Below are positions 35,059-43,290 of a stretch of 64,000 bases of DNA, in pieces. Numbering within the stretch: the stretch's first letter is position 1; each line of letters starts with the position of its first letter. The notes beneath the pieces are model-generated. The model was not told the origin of the DNA, made no database searches, and saw only the letters and a list, made by a program, of their open reading frames with translations. The translations under genes and the position numbers were made by a program. The DNA lies in the NCBI GenBank assembly GCA_910584125.1, contig CAJTXU010000010.1, forward strand, positions 15,916 through 79,915. The letters are read 5' to 3'. This stretch comes from an uncultured Muribaculaceae bacterium. GTDB lineage: Bacteria > Bacteroidota > Bacteroidia > Bacteroidales > Muribaculaceae.

Positions 35059-37881
35059 TCAGCTTGTGAGCCCGGCGCGGGTGTCCGACGGCGTCTCGCC
35101 GAAGGCCTCGCGATAGCATTTGGTGAAGTAGGCGGGCGTCGAGAAGCCGGTGGCATACGCTATCTCCGACACGGACATGTCGGAGGTCAGGAGCCGGTTG
35201 CGGGCCTCGCGCAGGCGCAGGGTGCGCATCAGTTCGACGGGCGAATAGTTGGTCAGCGCCTTTATCTTGCGGTAGAATTGCGAGCGTCCCAGTCCGAGGT
35301 CGGCCGCTATGGTGTCGACATTGACGTCGGGGTTGCCCATCTGCCGGTTGAAAATCTCGAGGAACCGTCGGTAGAAATCGCTTTCGAGGTCGGGGCGCGA
35401 CACAGGGGCCTTTTTCGCCGGCTTGCGTTCCGCCGGGGCGTCGGCGTCGGCCGGAGTCTGCTTTGCGGCCGGGCGCGGCGGCACGGGGCTGTCGGTCTGC
35501 CAGAGCGCGCGGATGCGCCGGCGGTTCTCCACAAGCGAGGCGCACCGCGCCAGCAGCACCTCGCGGCCGAATGGCTTCGACAGGTAGCCGTCGGCGCCCG
35601 ACTCGTAGCCCTGCACCCGCTGCTCGTCCATCGAGCAGGCCGTGAGCATAAGCACGGGGATGTGCGACGTCGAGACCTCGGCCTTGATGCGGCGGCAGCA
35701 CTCCAGGCCGTCCATCACCGGCATCATGACGTCGCACACCACGATGTCGGGCACATAGCGGGCGGCGAGACGCACGCCCTCGGCCCCGTCGGAGGCGGTG
35801 ATCACGCGGTAGCTGTCGGCCATGAGCCCCTCGACCATGGCGAGCATGTCGGCGTTGTCGTCGATGACGAGCATCAGAGGACGGTCGTCGCTGTCATCGC
35901 CCTCGGGCCGTGCATGTTGCGGCTGCCGCGCCGCGATTCCGGCGCCGTCGAGCTCGGCCGTGACGTCGTCGCGCGTTATGGCCCCGGTCACGTCGGTTGC
36001 CTCCTCCGCTACGTGCCGCACGGGCAGCGTCACCGTGAACACCGACCCGCGCCCCGGCTCGGACTCGACGGTGATCGTGCCCCCGTGGAGCTCGACGAAC
36101 GCCTTGGCAAGCGACAGACCGATCCCCGAACCGTTGGGATGCACCTTGTCGACCTGATAGAACCGGTCGAATATATTGGATATGTCGCCCTCGGATATGC
36201 CCCGGCCTGTGTCGGAGACAGAGATCACGACGTCCTGGCCCGATAGTCTGGCGGATACACGGATACGGCTGTTGTCGGGAGAATATTTGAACGCGTTCGA
36301 GAGGAGATTGAAGAAGACGCGCTCCATCTTGTCGACATCGAGCGCCATGTGGTCGGGCACGTCGTCGGCGCAGTCGAGTCCGAGGTCGATGCTGCGCTGC
36401 CGCGCCACGGCCTGGAACGCCCCGGTCCAGTCTTCCAGCAGCCGCCGCAGACCGACCTCCGTCGGATGCAGGTCGAGCTTGCCGTTCTCGTACTTGCGGA
36501 AGTCGAGCACCTGGTTGATGAGCCTTCGCAGTATCCTGACGTTGCGGTCGGCGATTCGTGCCATAGAGCTCTGCGCCGGGGTGAGATTGGATGCGTGCGC
36601 GAGCTGGCGCACCGGCTCGGCGATGAGCGTGAGCGGCGTGCGCAGGTCGTGCGAGACGTTGGTGAAGAACATAAGCTTCGACTGGGTGGCCTCGTTGAGC
36701 TGGCGGTTGAGCTCCTGCTCGTTGTCGCGCTGCCGCTCGAGCTCCTCGTTCTGCGCCACAAGCTGCTCCTGCTGGTGGACGAGCTGACGCTGCTGGCGCT
36801 GTTTCTGCCAGTACATGCGTATCAGCAGGAAGAGCGCCACGAAGAGCAGCGAGAGTATGCCGAGCACCACATATAGGAATATGGTCTGCATCGAATGCCG
36901 GCTCCAGTAGATGTCGACCTGCGACTTGAGGTTCTGCATCTTGGAGGTCTCCTCCTTGAGCGACTCGTTCTGCAACATGAGTATGTCGGCGTTGGAGGTG
37001 TCCACGGCCGACGAGGCCGGAAGCCGGGTGACGCGTCGGTAGGGCTTGCCCTCGAGGATCGCGAGGGCTGTCTGCATCAGGGCGTAGCCCTCGGTGGGAT
37101 ATATGAACGTGGCGTCGATCTTGCCGTCGGCCACGGCCTTCATGCCGATTTCGGGCGCGGCGTCGATGCCGATTATCATAGGGTCGAGGCCGCGCCGGGC
37201 AGCCGCGTCGGAGGCGGCGAGGGCCATGCGGTCGTTGTGGGCGAACACGACGTCCACCTCGGGATAGAGGGCGAGCAGGGAGTCGGCCGCCACAAGTGCC
37301 TCGTCGTAGTTCCAGTTGCCTGTGCCTGCGCCGAGCATCGTCAGTCCGGACGCGCCTGCCGTGAAGCCGCGGTGCCTCCCCTGAGCCGGGGTCGAGCCGG
37401 GGTTGCCGCTTATCTCTATATATGTGGAGCCCGGGGCCTTGACCGAGCGCACATAGGCAGCGGCCTGCAGCCCGATGCTGTCGTTGTCGGCGCCTTGGAA
37501 CGCCGTGAAGTTGTCGCCCGTAACACTGCGGTCGAATATCACCACCGGTATGCCGCGCGCCATGACCTCGTCGATCACCGGCGTGATCGGCGCCGCCTCG
37601 TTGGGCGCCGCGATTATTATGTCGAAGCCGTTGTCGGCGAAGTAGCGGATATCCTCGATCTGCTTCGCGTTCGAGTCGTCGGCCGAGCGGATCTCGACCT
37701 CCGCGTTGTCGTGAAACATCGCTTCGCGCTCGATCTCCTGGTTCATTCTGGCTCGCCAGTCGTCGTCGCTGCATTGCGACACGCCTATGCGGTATTTCTT
37801 TTCCTTTACGCCGCAGCCCGACAGCAGAAGAGCCGCCACGGCCAGAGGCATGATAAGTCTTATGATTGTTCCGAGTTTCAT
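35059..37881 (-). CDS. Hybrid two-component system sensor-regulator with sugar-binding periplasmic domain
   Basis: The start at 37881 gives 940 residues. An N-terminal hydrophobic signal with a possible lipobox (LLLSGCG) precedes a Peripla_BP_4-like sugar-binding domain at about residues 28-320. After a transmembrane segment near 340-365 come a coiled coil, a HisKA domain (His in VSHDLRTPLT near residue 411), an HATPase domain (NLLSNAFKYS; GSGIGLSLAK), a receiver domain (Asp in VCDVMMP near residue 715) and a C-terminal AraC-type HTH (VSEIAYATGFSTPAYFTKCY). This is the plan of BT1754, which binds fructose and activates the levan locus. It lies between the divergent susC-side and GH32-side operons it probably controls. 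Confidence 0.94.
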   Translation of the reverse strand: MKLGTIIRLIMPLAVAALLLSGCGVKEKKYRIGVSQCSDDDWRARMNQEIEREAMFHDNAEVEIRSADDSNAKQIEDIRYFADNGFDIIIAAPNEAAPITPVIDEVMARGIPVVIFDRSVTGDNFTAFQGADNDSIGLQAAAYVRSVKAPGSTYIEISGNPGSTPAQGRHRGFTAGASGLTMLGAGTGNWNYDEALVAADSLLALYPEVDVVFAHNDRMALAASDAAARRGLDPMIIGIDAAPEIGMKAVADGKIDATFIYPTEGYALMQTALAILEGKPYRRVTRLPASSAVDTSNADILMLQNESLKEETSKMQNLKSQVDIYWSRHSMQTIFLYVVLGILSLLFVALFLLIRMYWQKQRQQRQLVHQQEQLVAQNEELERQRDNEQELNRQLNEATQSKLMFFTNVSHDLRTPLTLIAEPVRQLAHASNLTPAQSSMARIADRNVRILRRLINQVLDFRKYENGKLDLHPTEVGLRRLLEDWTGAFQAVARQRSIDLGLDCADDVPDHMALDVDKMERVFFNLLSNAFKYSPDNSRIRVSARLSGQDVVISVSDTGRGISEGDISNIFDRFYQVDKVHPNGSGIGLSLAKAFVELHGGTITVESEPGRGSVFTVTLPVRHVAEEATDVTGAITRDDVTAELDGAGIAARQPQHARPEGDDSDDRPLMLVIDDNADMLAMVEGLMADSYRVITASDGAEGVRLAARYVPDIVVCDVMMPVMDGLECCRRIKAEVSTSHIPVLMLTACSMDEQRVQGYESGADGYLSKPFGREVLLARCASLVENRRRIRALWQTDSPVPPRPAAKQTPADADAPAERKPAKKAPVSRPDLESDFYRRFLEIFNRQMGNPDVNVDTIAADLGLGRSQFYRKIKALTNYSPVELMRTLRLREARNRLLTSDMSVSEIAYATGFSTPAYFTKCYREAFGETPSDTRAGLTS

Positions 37882-37957
37882 CCGATGGTTGGTTTTCGAT
37901 AGAAGATTTTTGTCACACGGCCCCCGGCGGACGGGTGCGCCGTGCGGATTTTCAGTG

Positions 37958-37965
37958 CAAATATA
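37958..37965 (-). promoter_or_regulatory. -7 promoter element of the hybrid sensor gene
   Basis: The minus strand reads TATATTTG, about 77 bp upstream of the start at 37881. Confidence 0.6.
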
Positions 37966-38070
37966 GTTAAAATATTGCAAATTAGACGCATCCGATTGCA
38001 AAATTCACGCAAAGACCCAATTTTTATATATTATGAACGGTTTGTTATAGTGCGCTCCCCATATTTGATG

Positions 38071-38078
38071 TAAATTTG
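38071..38078 (+). promoter_or_regulatory. -7 promoter element of the GH32-permease-fructokinase operon
   Basis: TAAATTTG lies 72 bp upstream of the GH32 start. I saw no clear copy of the GGTTATCA half-site near it. Confidence 0.6.
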
Positions 38079-38149
38079 CCGACGGATAGCCACGGCTGCG
38101 GCGCGATGGCGTATCCGCGAAACAGAAATATAAATTGAACCCAATAACC

Positions 38150-39976
38150 ATGAACCTGAAAAAACTCAGCATGACCATCGCCTCGGCCCTGTTGCCACTG
38201 GCGGCCATGGCCGGAAACGGCGTCGAACTCGAGCACCTCGGGGTTGATAACACCCTGCTCCGCGTCACCGGCGAGGGCCGTTATCTCATCCTTCCCGTCC
38301 AGGAGAATGTCGACGACGCCCGCATCAACGTCATCGTCGACAATCAGATAGTCAAGACATTCTACGCGCGTCTGGCCAAATCGAAGACCGACTACACGGT
38401 GCCCTTCGACCTGACTCCCTACAGGGGGCATAAGGTGGAGATGCTAATCGAGACCCCGCAGGGGCGCAGCAGTGTACGCGAGGCCAAAGGAGACGTCTGC
38501 TGGAAGACCATCGGCGTGAGCGACACCTTCGACACGACCAACCGCGAGAAATACCGCCCGGCCTACCACCACACTCCGCTCTACGGCTGGATGAACGACC
38601 CCAACGGCATGTTCTACAAGGACGGCAAATGGCACCTCTATTATCAGCACAATCCTTACGGCTCCAAGTGGCAGAACATGACCTGGGGGCATTCGGTAAG
38701 CTCCGACCTCGTGAACTGGGAGCACCTCCCCCTGGCCATAGAGCCCGACGGCCTCGGCTCCATCTTCAGCGGCAGCTGCGTTCTCGATCCGGAGAATACG
38801 GTCGGCTACGGCAATGACGCCGTGATCGCGATGTATACCTCAGCGGCGAAGAGTCAGATCCAGAGCCTCGCGGGCAGCCGCGACGGCGGCATGACTTTCA
38901 AGAAATATGACGGCAACCCGGTGATCACGCTCGAGAGCGAGGCCCGCGACCCCAACATGTTCTGGAATCCGGATACCAAGGAGTGGACCCTCGTGCTCGC
39001 CCACGCCCTCGACCATGAGATGCTCATCTTCACCTCGCCCGACATGAAGAAGTGGACGCTGCAGAGTGCTTTCGGCAAGGGCCTCGGCGCCCAGGAAGGC
39101 GTCTGGGAGTGCCCCGATCTGTTCGAGCTGCCCGTGGAGGGCTCAGGCAAGAGCAAATGGGTGCTGATATGCAACATCAATCCCGGCGGACCCTTCGGCG
39201 GTTCGGCCGCCCAGTATTTCGTCGGCGACTTCGACGGCCGCACGTTCACAGCCGACACCGGCCGCGACGGCAAGGTGCCCACCAAGTGGATGGACTACGG
39301 CAAGGACCATTACGCCACCGTAAGCTGGAGCGACGCGCCCGACGACCGCCGCGTCGTGATAGGCTGGATGAGCAACTGGGAGTATGCCGCCGACGTGCCC
39401 ACCATGCAGTTCAGGAGCGCCAACACTCTGCCCCGTGAGCTCGGCCTCTTCAAGGGAGCCGACGGCGAGACATATCTGGCGAGCAAACCCGCCGCCGAGC
39501 TCTCGGCCCTGCGCGGCAAGTTGATGGTCGACGCCGGCCGGACACAGCTCGGCGCGACGCCGGTGGATTTCACGCTCAGTCCCGAGAGCGAGGGCCTCTG
39601 CGAGATTGTGACCGATTTCGACGCCCGCAAGAACTCGAAGGTGACATTCACACTCTCCAACGCGGCCGGAGAAAAGGTTGTGATGACCTATGACGCCGCC
39701 GCCCGCACCATGAGCATGGACCGCACAGCGGCCGGTGTCTCCGATTTCAGCGGCAACTTCCCGGCCGTGACCGTGGCCCCGACCCGCGAGAACAATGGCC
39801 GCGTCTCGCTGCGCATCTTCGTAGACCGCTCGAGCGTCGAGCTCTTCGGCAACGACGGCCGGTTCGTCATGACCAACCTCGTGTTCCCCAACGCGCCCTA
39901 TCTCGACCTCAGCGTCAGTGCCACCGACGGCGGCGCGCGTCTCAACAGCCTCAAGATCTATTCAATCAAACATTAA
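38150..39976 (+). CDS. GH32 fructan beta-fructosidase
   Basis: The start at 38150 gives 608 residues with the signal peptide MNLKKLSMTIASALLPLAAMA; an upstream TTG is less likely. An N-terminal beta domain (about residues 25-125) precedes the GH32 propeller. All three catalytic motifs are canonical: nucleophile in WMNDPNG near residue 150, RDP near 266, acid/base Glu in WECPD near 320. The C-terminal sandwich has FVDRSSVELFGNDG. It should release terminal fructose from fructan or sucrose in the periplasm or at the surface. It is the first gene of a plus-strand operon with a permease and fructokinase, the same functional set as in the B. thetaiotaomicron levan locus. Confidence 0.95.
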   Translation: MNLKKLSMTIASALLPLAAMAGNGVELEHLGVDNTLLRVTGEGRYLILPVQENVDDARINVIVDNQIVKTFYARLAKSKTDYTVPFDLTPYRGHKVEMLIETPQGRSSVREAKGDVCWKTIGVSDTFDTTNREKYRPAYHHTPLYGWMNDPNGMFYKDGKWHLYYQHNPYGSKWQNMTWGHSVSSDLVNWEHLPLAIEPDGLGSIFSGSCVLDPENTVGYGNDAVIAMYTSAAKSQIQSLAGSRDGGMTFKKYDGNPVITLESEARDPNMFWNPDTKEWTLVLAHALDHEMLIFTSPDMKKWTLQSAFGKGLGAQEGVWECPDLFELPVEGSGKSKWVLICNINPGGPFGGSAAQYFVGDFDGRTFTADTGRDGKVPTKWMDYGKDHYATVSWSDAPDDRRVVIGWMSNWEYAADVPTMQFRSANTLPRELGLFKGADGETYLASKPAAELSALRGKLMVDAGRTQLGATPVDFTLSPESEGLCEIVTDFDARKNSKVTFTLSNAAGEKVVMTYDAAARTMSMDRTAAGVSDFSGNFPAVTVAPTRENNGRVSLRIFVDRSSVELFGNDGRFVMTNLVFPNAPYLDLSVSATDGGARLNSLKIYSIKH

Positions 39977-40016
39977 CTCGGCGTCCACTCTGACGCACCC
40001 TTGAAATCAGACTACT

Positions 40017-41213
40017 ATGGAACAAGCAACCATCTCCCGACCGGCCGCCGCGCCGGCGAAGTCATCGATGATGCAGCTCATCCCGGTGATGCTATGCTTC
40101 TTCACGATGGGATTCGTTGACCTGGTGGGTTCGGCCACCAACTTCCTCAAGCAGGACCTCAACCTCTCTTCGGCCCAGGCGGGTTTCCTCCCCTCGCTCG
40201 TATTCTTCTGGTTCCTCATCTTCTCGGTGCCCACCGGTATGCTGATGAACCGCATCGGGCGCAAGAAGACCGTTCTGCTCTCGCAGCTCGTCACGCTGCT
40301 TTCGCTCGTCATCCCGGTGCTGGGCGACAGCTATCCGTTGATGCTCGTGGCCTTCTCGCTGCTCGGCATCGGCAACGCCATCATGCAGACCTCGCTCAAT
40401 CCTCTGGTGTCGGGCCTCATCGCTCCGTCGCGCCTGGCCTCGACGCTGACGTTCGGCCAGTTCGTCAAGGCCCTCGCCTCTCTGTTGGCCCCCTACCTGA
40501 TGTCGTGGGGCGCGCTGGGAATCGTGCCGGCGTTCGGCATCTCGTGGCGCATCGTCTTCCCGGTCTTCGCCCTGGTCAACATTGCCTCCGTGCTCTTCCT
40601 TGGCGCCACTCCGATCAAGGAGGAGAGGGCCGACAAGGCCACCGGTTTCCTCGAGTGCATCAAGCTGCTCGGCATTCCTTTCGTGACGCTCTGCTTCCTC
40701 GGCATCATGTGCCATGTCGGCATCGACGTGGGCACCAACACGTTCGCCCCGCAGATACTGATCGAGAAGTTCGGCTATGCCGTCGAGGACGCGGTGGTCG
40801 GCACCCAGATATATTTCTATTTCCGCACGGGCGGCTGTCTGCTCGGTTCGTGGATTCTGGCCCGTATGTCGGCGCGCAACTTCTTCGCGGCCAGCGTGGC
40901 GGCCATGATCGGCGGCATCGTCTGCCTCTTCATCGCCTCGTCGCCGGCGACGGTGCTGACGGGCATCGCGCTGATCGGCTTCGGCAACTCCAACATCTTC
41001 TCCGTGATCTTCTCGCAGGCGCTCATCGCGCAGCCGCGTGAGAAGAATGAGGTCTCGGGCCTCATGATCATGGGTCTCTTCGGCGGCACGGTATTCCCCT
41101 ACTGCATGGGTGTGGCCCAGGACGGCCTCGGCATCGCCGGCGCGATCGCCGTCATGACGGTCGGCGTGCTCTATCTCCTCTTCTATACATTCAGAATCAA
41201 AACCGTAAAATAA
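40017..41213 (+). CDS. MFS sugar permease, probable fructose importer
   Basis: The 398-residue protein is an inner-membrane transporter with about 12 hydrophobic segments, of the fucose-permease-like MFS family (MLCFFTMGFVDLVGSATNFL; LIFSVPTGMLMNRIGRKKTV, the typical loop between helices 2 and 3). It lies 40 bp after the GH32 gene and 9 bp before the fructokinase gene, so free fructose released by GH32 is the probable substrate, as for BT1758 in the known levan locus. The sequence itself does not fix the sugar specificity. Confidence 0.9.
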   Translation: MEQATISRPAAAPAKSSMMQLIPVMLCFFTMGFVDLVGSATNFLKQDLNLSSAQAGFLPSLVFFWFLIFSVPTGMLMNRIGRKKTVLLSQLVTLLSLVIPVLGDSYPLMLVAFSLLGIGNAIMQTSLNPLVSGLIAPSRLASTLTFGQFVKALASLLAPYLMSWGALGIVPAFGISWRIVFPVFALVNIASVLFLGATPIKEERADKATGFLECIKLLGIPFVTLCFLGIMCHVGIDVGTNTFAPQILIEKFGYAVEDAVVGTQIYFYFRTGGCLLGSWILARMSARNFFAASVAAMIGGIVCLFIASSPATVLTGIALIGFGNSNIFSVIFSQALIAQPREKNEVSGLMIMGLFGGTVFPYCMGVAQDGLGIAGAIAVMTVGVLYLLFYTFRIKTVK

Positions 41214-41222
41214 CGCATTATC

Positions 41223-42101
41223 ATGAAAGATATCGTAGTGGGAATGGGCGAGGCACTCTGGGACGTGCTGCCCGAAGGAAAGAAAATAGGCGGCGCGCCC
41301 GCAAACTTCGCTTATCATGTGAAGCAGTTCGGCCTGCCCAGCTGCGTGGTGAGCGCGGTAGGCGACGATCCTCTGGGCCATGAGATCACCGAGAACTTCA
41401 CCTCCAAGGGTCTTGACCAGCTCATCGCCGAGGTGCCTTATCCGACCGGAACCGTCCAGGTGGAGATTGATCCCGCCGGCGTTCCGCAGTATGACATCAA
41501 GGAGAACGTGGCCTGGGACAACATACCCTTCACGCCTGAGCTTGAGGCTCTGGCGCGCGAGACGAAGGCGGTCTGCTTCGGTTCGCTGGCGCAGCGCAAC
41601 GTCGTGTCGCGCGAGACGATCAATCGCTTTCTCGACGTCATGCCACAGAACGACGACAGTCTGGTGGTCTTCGACGTCAACCTGCGTCAGGGATTCTACA
41701 CCAAGGATATTCTCTGCAATTCGATGCGTCGCTGCAACATCCTCAAGATCAACGACGAGGAACTTGTGACGGTGAGCCGTATGTTCGGCTATCCGGGCAT
41801 CGACCTGCAGGACAAGTGCTGGATTCTGCTGGGCAAGTACAACCTGAAGATGCTGATTCTGACGTGCGGCATCAACGGCAGCTACGTCTTCACGCCGGGC
41901 AACGTATCGTTCAAGCCGACTCCCAAGGTAGAGGTAGCGGACACGGTTGGTGCCGGCGACTCGTTCACAGCGGCTTTCATCTCATCGATACTGAAAGGCA
42001 AGAGCGTGGCGGAAGCGCACGATTTGGCCGTTCGCACCTCGGCCTACGTCTGCACCTGCAAGGGCGCCATGCCCGTCCTGCCCCGCGACCTGACGGAGTA
42101 A
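41223..42101 (+). CDS. PfkB-family fructokinase
   Basis: The 292-residue cytoplasmic product is a ribokinase/PfkB-family sugar kinase. The N-terminal motif GGAPANFAYHVKQFG near residues 22-37 and the C-terminal signature DTVGAGDSFTAAF near residue 240, with the catalytic Asp in GAGD, are intact. It should phosphorylate fructose for entry into glycolysis. It ends the GH32-permease-kinase operon and corresponds by position to BT1757. The first downstream structure is a perfect 30-bp palindrome at 42176-42240, a likely terminator. Confidence 0.93.
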   Translation: MKDIVVGMGEALWDVLPEGKKIGGAPANFAYHVKQFGLPSCVVSAVGDDPLGHEITENFTSKGLDQLIAEVPYPTGTVQVEIDPAGVPQYDIKENVAWDNIPFTPELEALARETKAVCFGSLAQRNVVSRETINRFLDVMPQNDDSLVVFDVNLRQGFYTKDILCNSMRRCNILKINDEELVTVSRMFGYPGIDLQDKCWILLGKYNLKMLILTCGINGSYVFTPGNVSFKPTPKVEVADTVGAGDSFTAAFISSILKGKSVAEAHDLAVRTSAYVCTCKGAMPVLPRDLTE

Positions 42102-42175
42102 GTAATTACTTCCAACGGAATTGCGAACAGAGGTAACGCGGCGAATATACATCGCGAGTTGACCGCCGACTGTCT

Positions 42176-42240
42176 GTTTTCTACATAACGCGTCCAAAAG
42201 TCGATAAAAAATCGACTTTTGGACGCGTTATGTAGAAAAC
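42176..42240. terminator. Perfect 30-bp inverted repeat with AAAAA loop
   Basis: Arm 42176-42205 and arm 42211-42240 are perfectly complementary over 30 bp, separated by only five A residues. It lies between the fructokinase gene and the end of a convergent pseudogene, so it can end transcription from both sides. The length and perfection are unusual for a terminator. Confidence 0.75.
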
Positions 42241-42257
42241 GACCTCTATGGATGACT

Positions 42258-42671
42258 TCACATGTCGTCCATGGTGAGAAGACGGGGCTCTATCCCATAA
42301 CCCGAAAGAGCCGCGGTCTTGATGCGGCTGACCTTCCCTATGAATTTTTTGTGGTCATAGTTGCAGGCTTGACGTTTGACTTCCGCCACCAGCGCTCATT
42401 TATTGTCAATCCTGATGCCCACGATGTCTATCTCACTCGCCTCGATGCCCAATTTCGGCAGCCACCATGGTCCGTTTTCTCTGAATCCTCCCTCTTCCGC
42501 AAGTTTCTGACGGAAGAGCAATGCTCCTCGGGGATTGCGAGAAGTATGGAGAAAAATGTGTGTGGCGAAATAAGCGTCCGCCGTGATGAGTCCCGATATC
42601 TTACGGAGTGTCCCATTGTTGGCACCAATGGTGAGCAGATACCAATTGCGAAGATTTATGGACAGCTCTTA
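42258..42671 (-). pseudogene. Remnant of an ATPase with PD-(D/E)XK/DUF234-type C-terminus
   Basis: Reading the minus strand from about 42668 to the TGA at 42260 gives about 136 codons of a recognisable C-terminal region. It includes LRNWYLLTIGANNG, LITADAYFATHIFLHTSR, RGALLFRQKLAEEGG, ASEIDIVGIRIDNK, then an in-frame TGA at 42398-42396, then ALVAEVKRQACNYDHKKF and ends LLTMDDM. The EIDIVG...AEVK pair is the nuclease-like motif seen in archaeal-type ATPases with DUF234. The P-loop half is absent and a second in-frame stop (TAA, 42671-42669) lies at the upstream edge. It is therefore a truncated, dead copy. The stop falls between the two halves of the motif, so the fragment cannot make an active domain without readthrough. 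Confidence 0.8.
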
Positions 42672-42704
42672 GCACTTGCTAATTAGACTGTTAAATTTTT
42701 TATG

Positions 42705-42895
42705 TTAAGTAGGTGGTCAGATTAAAACGATAGGAAAATATTTGTTGATATCTCGCACACCATCTGCTTGCTGTTTTGGGCCGCTTTGGCTCTTTCTCTC
42801 AGTCGCGATGCCCGCATCACTCCTTCGTTCAAGAGCCAAATCGGCTCCAAAACAGCTGCGCATCTGGTATGCGTTTAATCTGACCACCTACTTAA
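42705..42895. mobile_element. MITE-like element with 22-bp terminal inverted repeats
   Basis: TTAAGTAGGTGGTCAGATTAAA at 42705-42726 is perfectly inverted at 42874-42895. An inner imperfect inverted repeat, TGTTTTGGGCCGC...TGGCTCTT against AAGAGCCAAATCGGCTCCAAAACA, lets the 191 bp fold into one long hairpin. There is no coding sequence. It could be a non-autonomous transposon or a structured RNA/terminator; no clear target-site duplication is visible. Confidence 0.6.
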
Positions 42896-43290
42896 AAGTT
42901 ACCGAACCATTGACTTATTACTTATAACTTATTACTTCTTACTTGTCACTTCTTCTTTCGTCTTTATATTTCTTCTTTTTTTATAAAAAACCTTAAAGAT
43001 TTTTGGAAATATGTTGCACGTTTATTAATTTTACATCGAAATTCTGACAAGACGCCTCCCATGTCGTTCGACCCCGGAATCTGGCCCGTCAGATATTTAC
43101 CTAACAATCAAACACCTAATTCATCTTCAAGCCAACCAAAACATCCCCAGCTCTCAGAAACCTGATGATGCAACATAATGCCTGACCCTAACCCCCTCTC
43201 TACTTAACCCCTCTCCTTAACCCCTCTCCTTAACCCCTCTCTCCCAAATCACCTCACTCCCCAAAACCTCACTCCCCAACAGAATCGTCA
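42896..43290. other. Non-coding spacer upstream of the fimbria-like operon
   Basis: This stretch holds an AGTAATA-type tract in reverse orientation near 42910-42950, AT-rich sequence, and a C-rich block from about 43190. No gene is supported. Confidence 0.6.
43203..43241. repeat. Three 13-bp tandem repeats
   Basis: CTTAACCCCTCTC is repeated exactly three times without gaps, 50 bp before the fimbria-like operon. A second short duplication, cctcactccccaa, follows at about 43252-43279. Confidence 0.9.

Noticed and set aside
42219..42686. A 155-codon plus-strand frame
   Set aside because: The minus strand here encodes recognisable ATPase/nuclease remnants, so the plus-strand frame is a shadow that also begins inside the palindrome.
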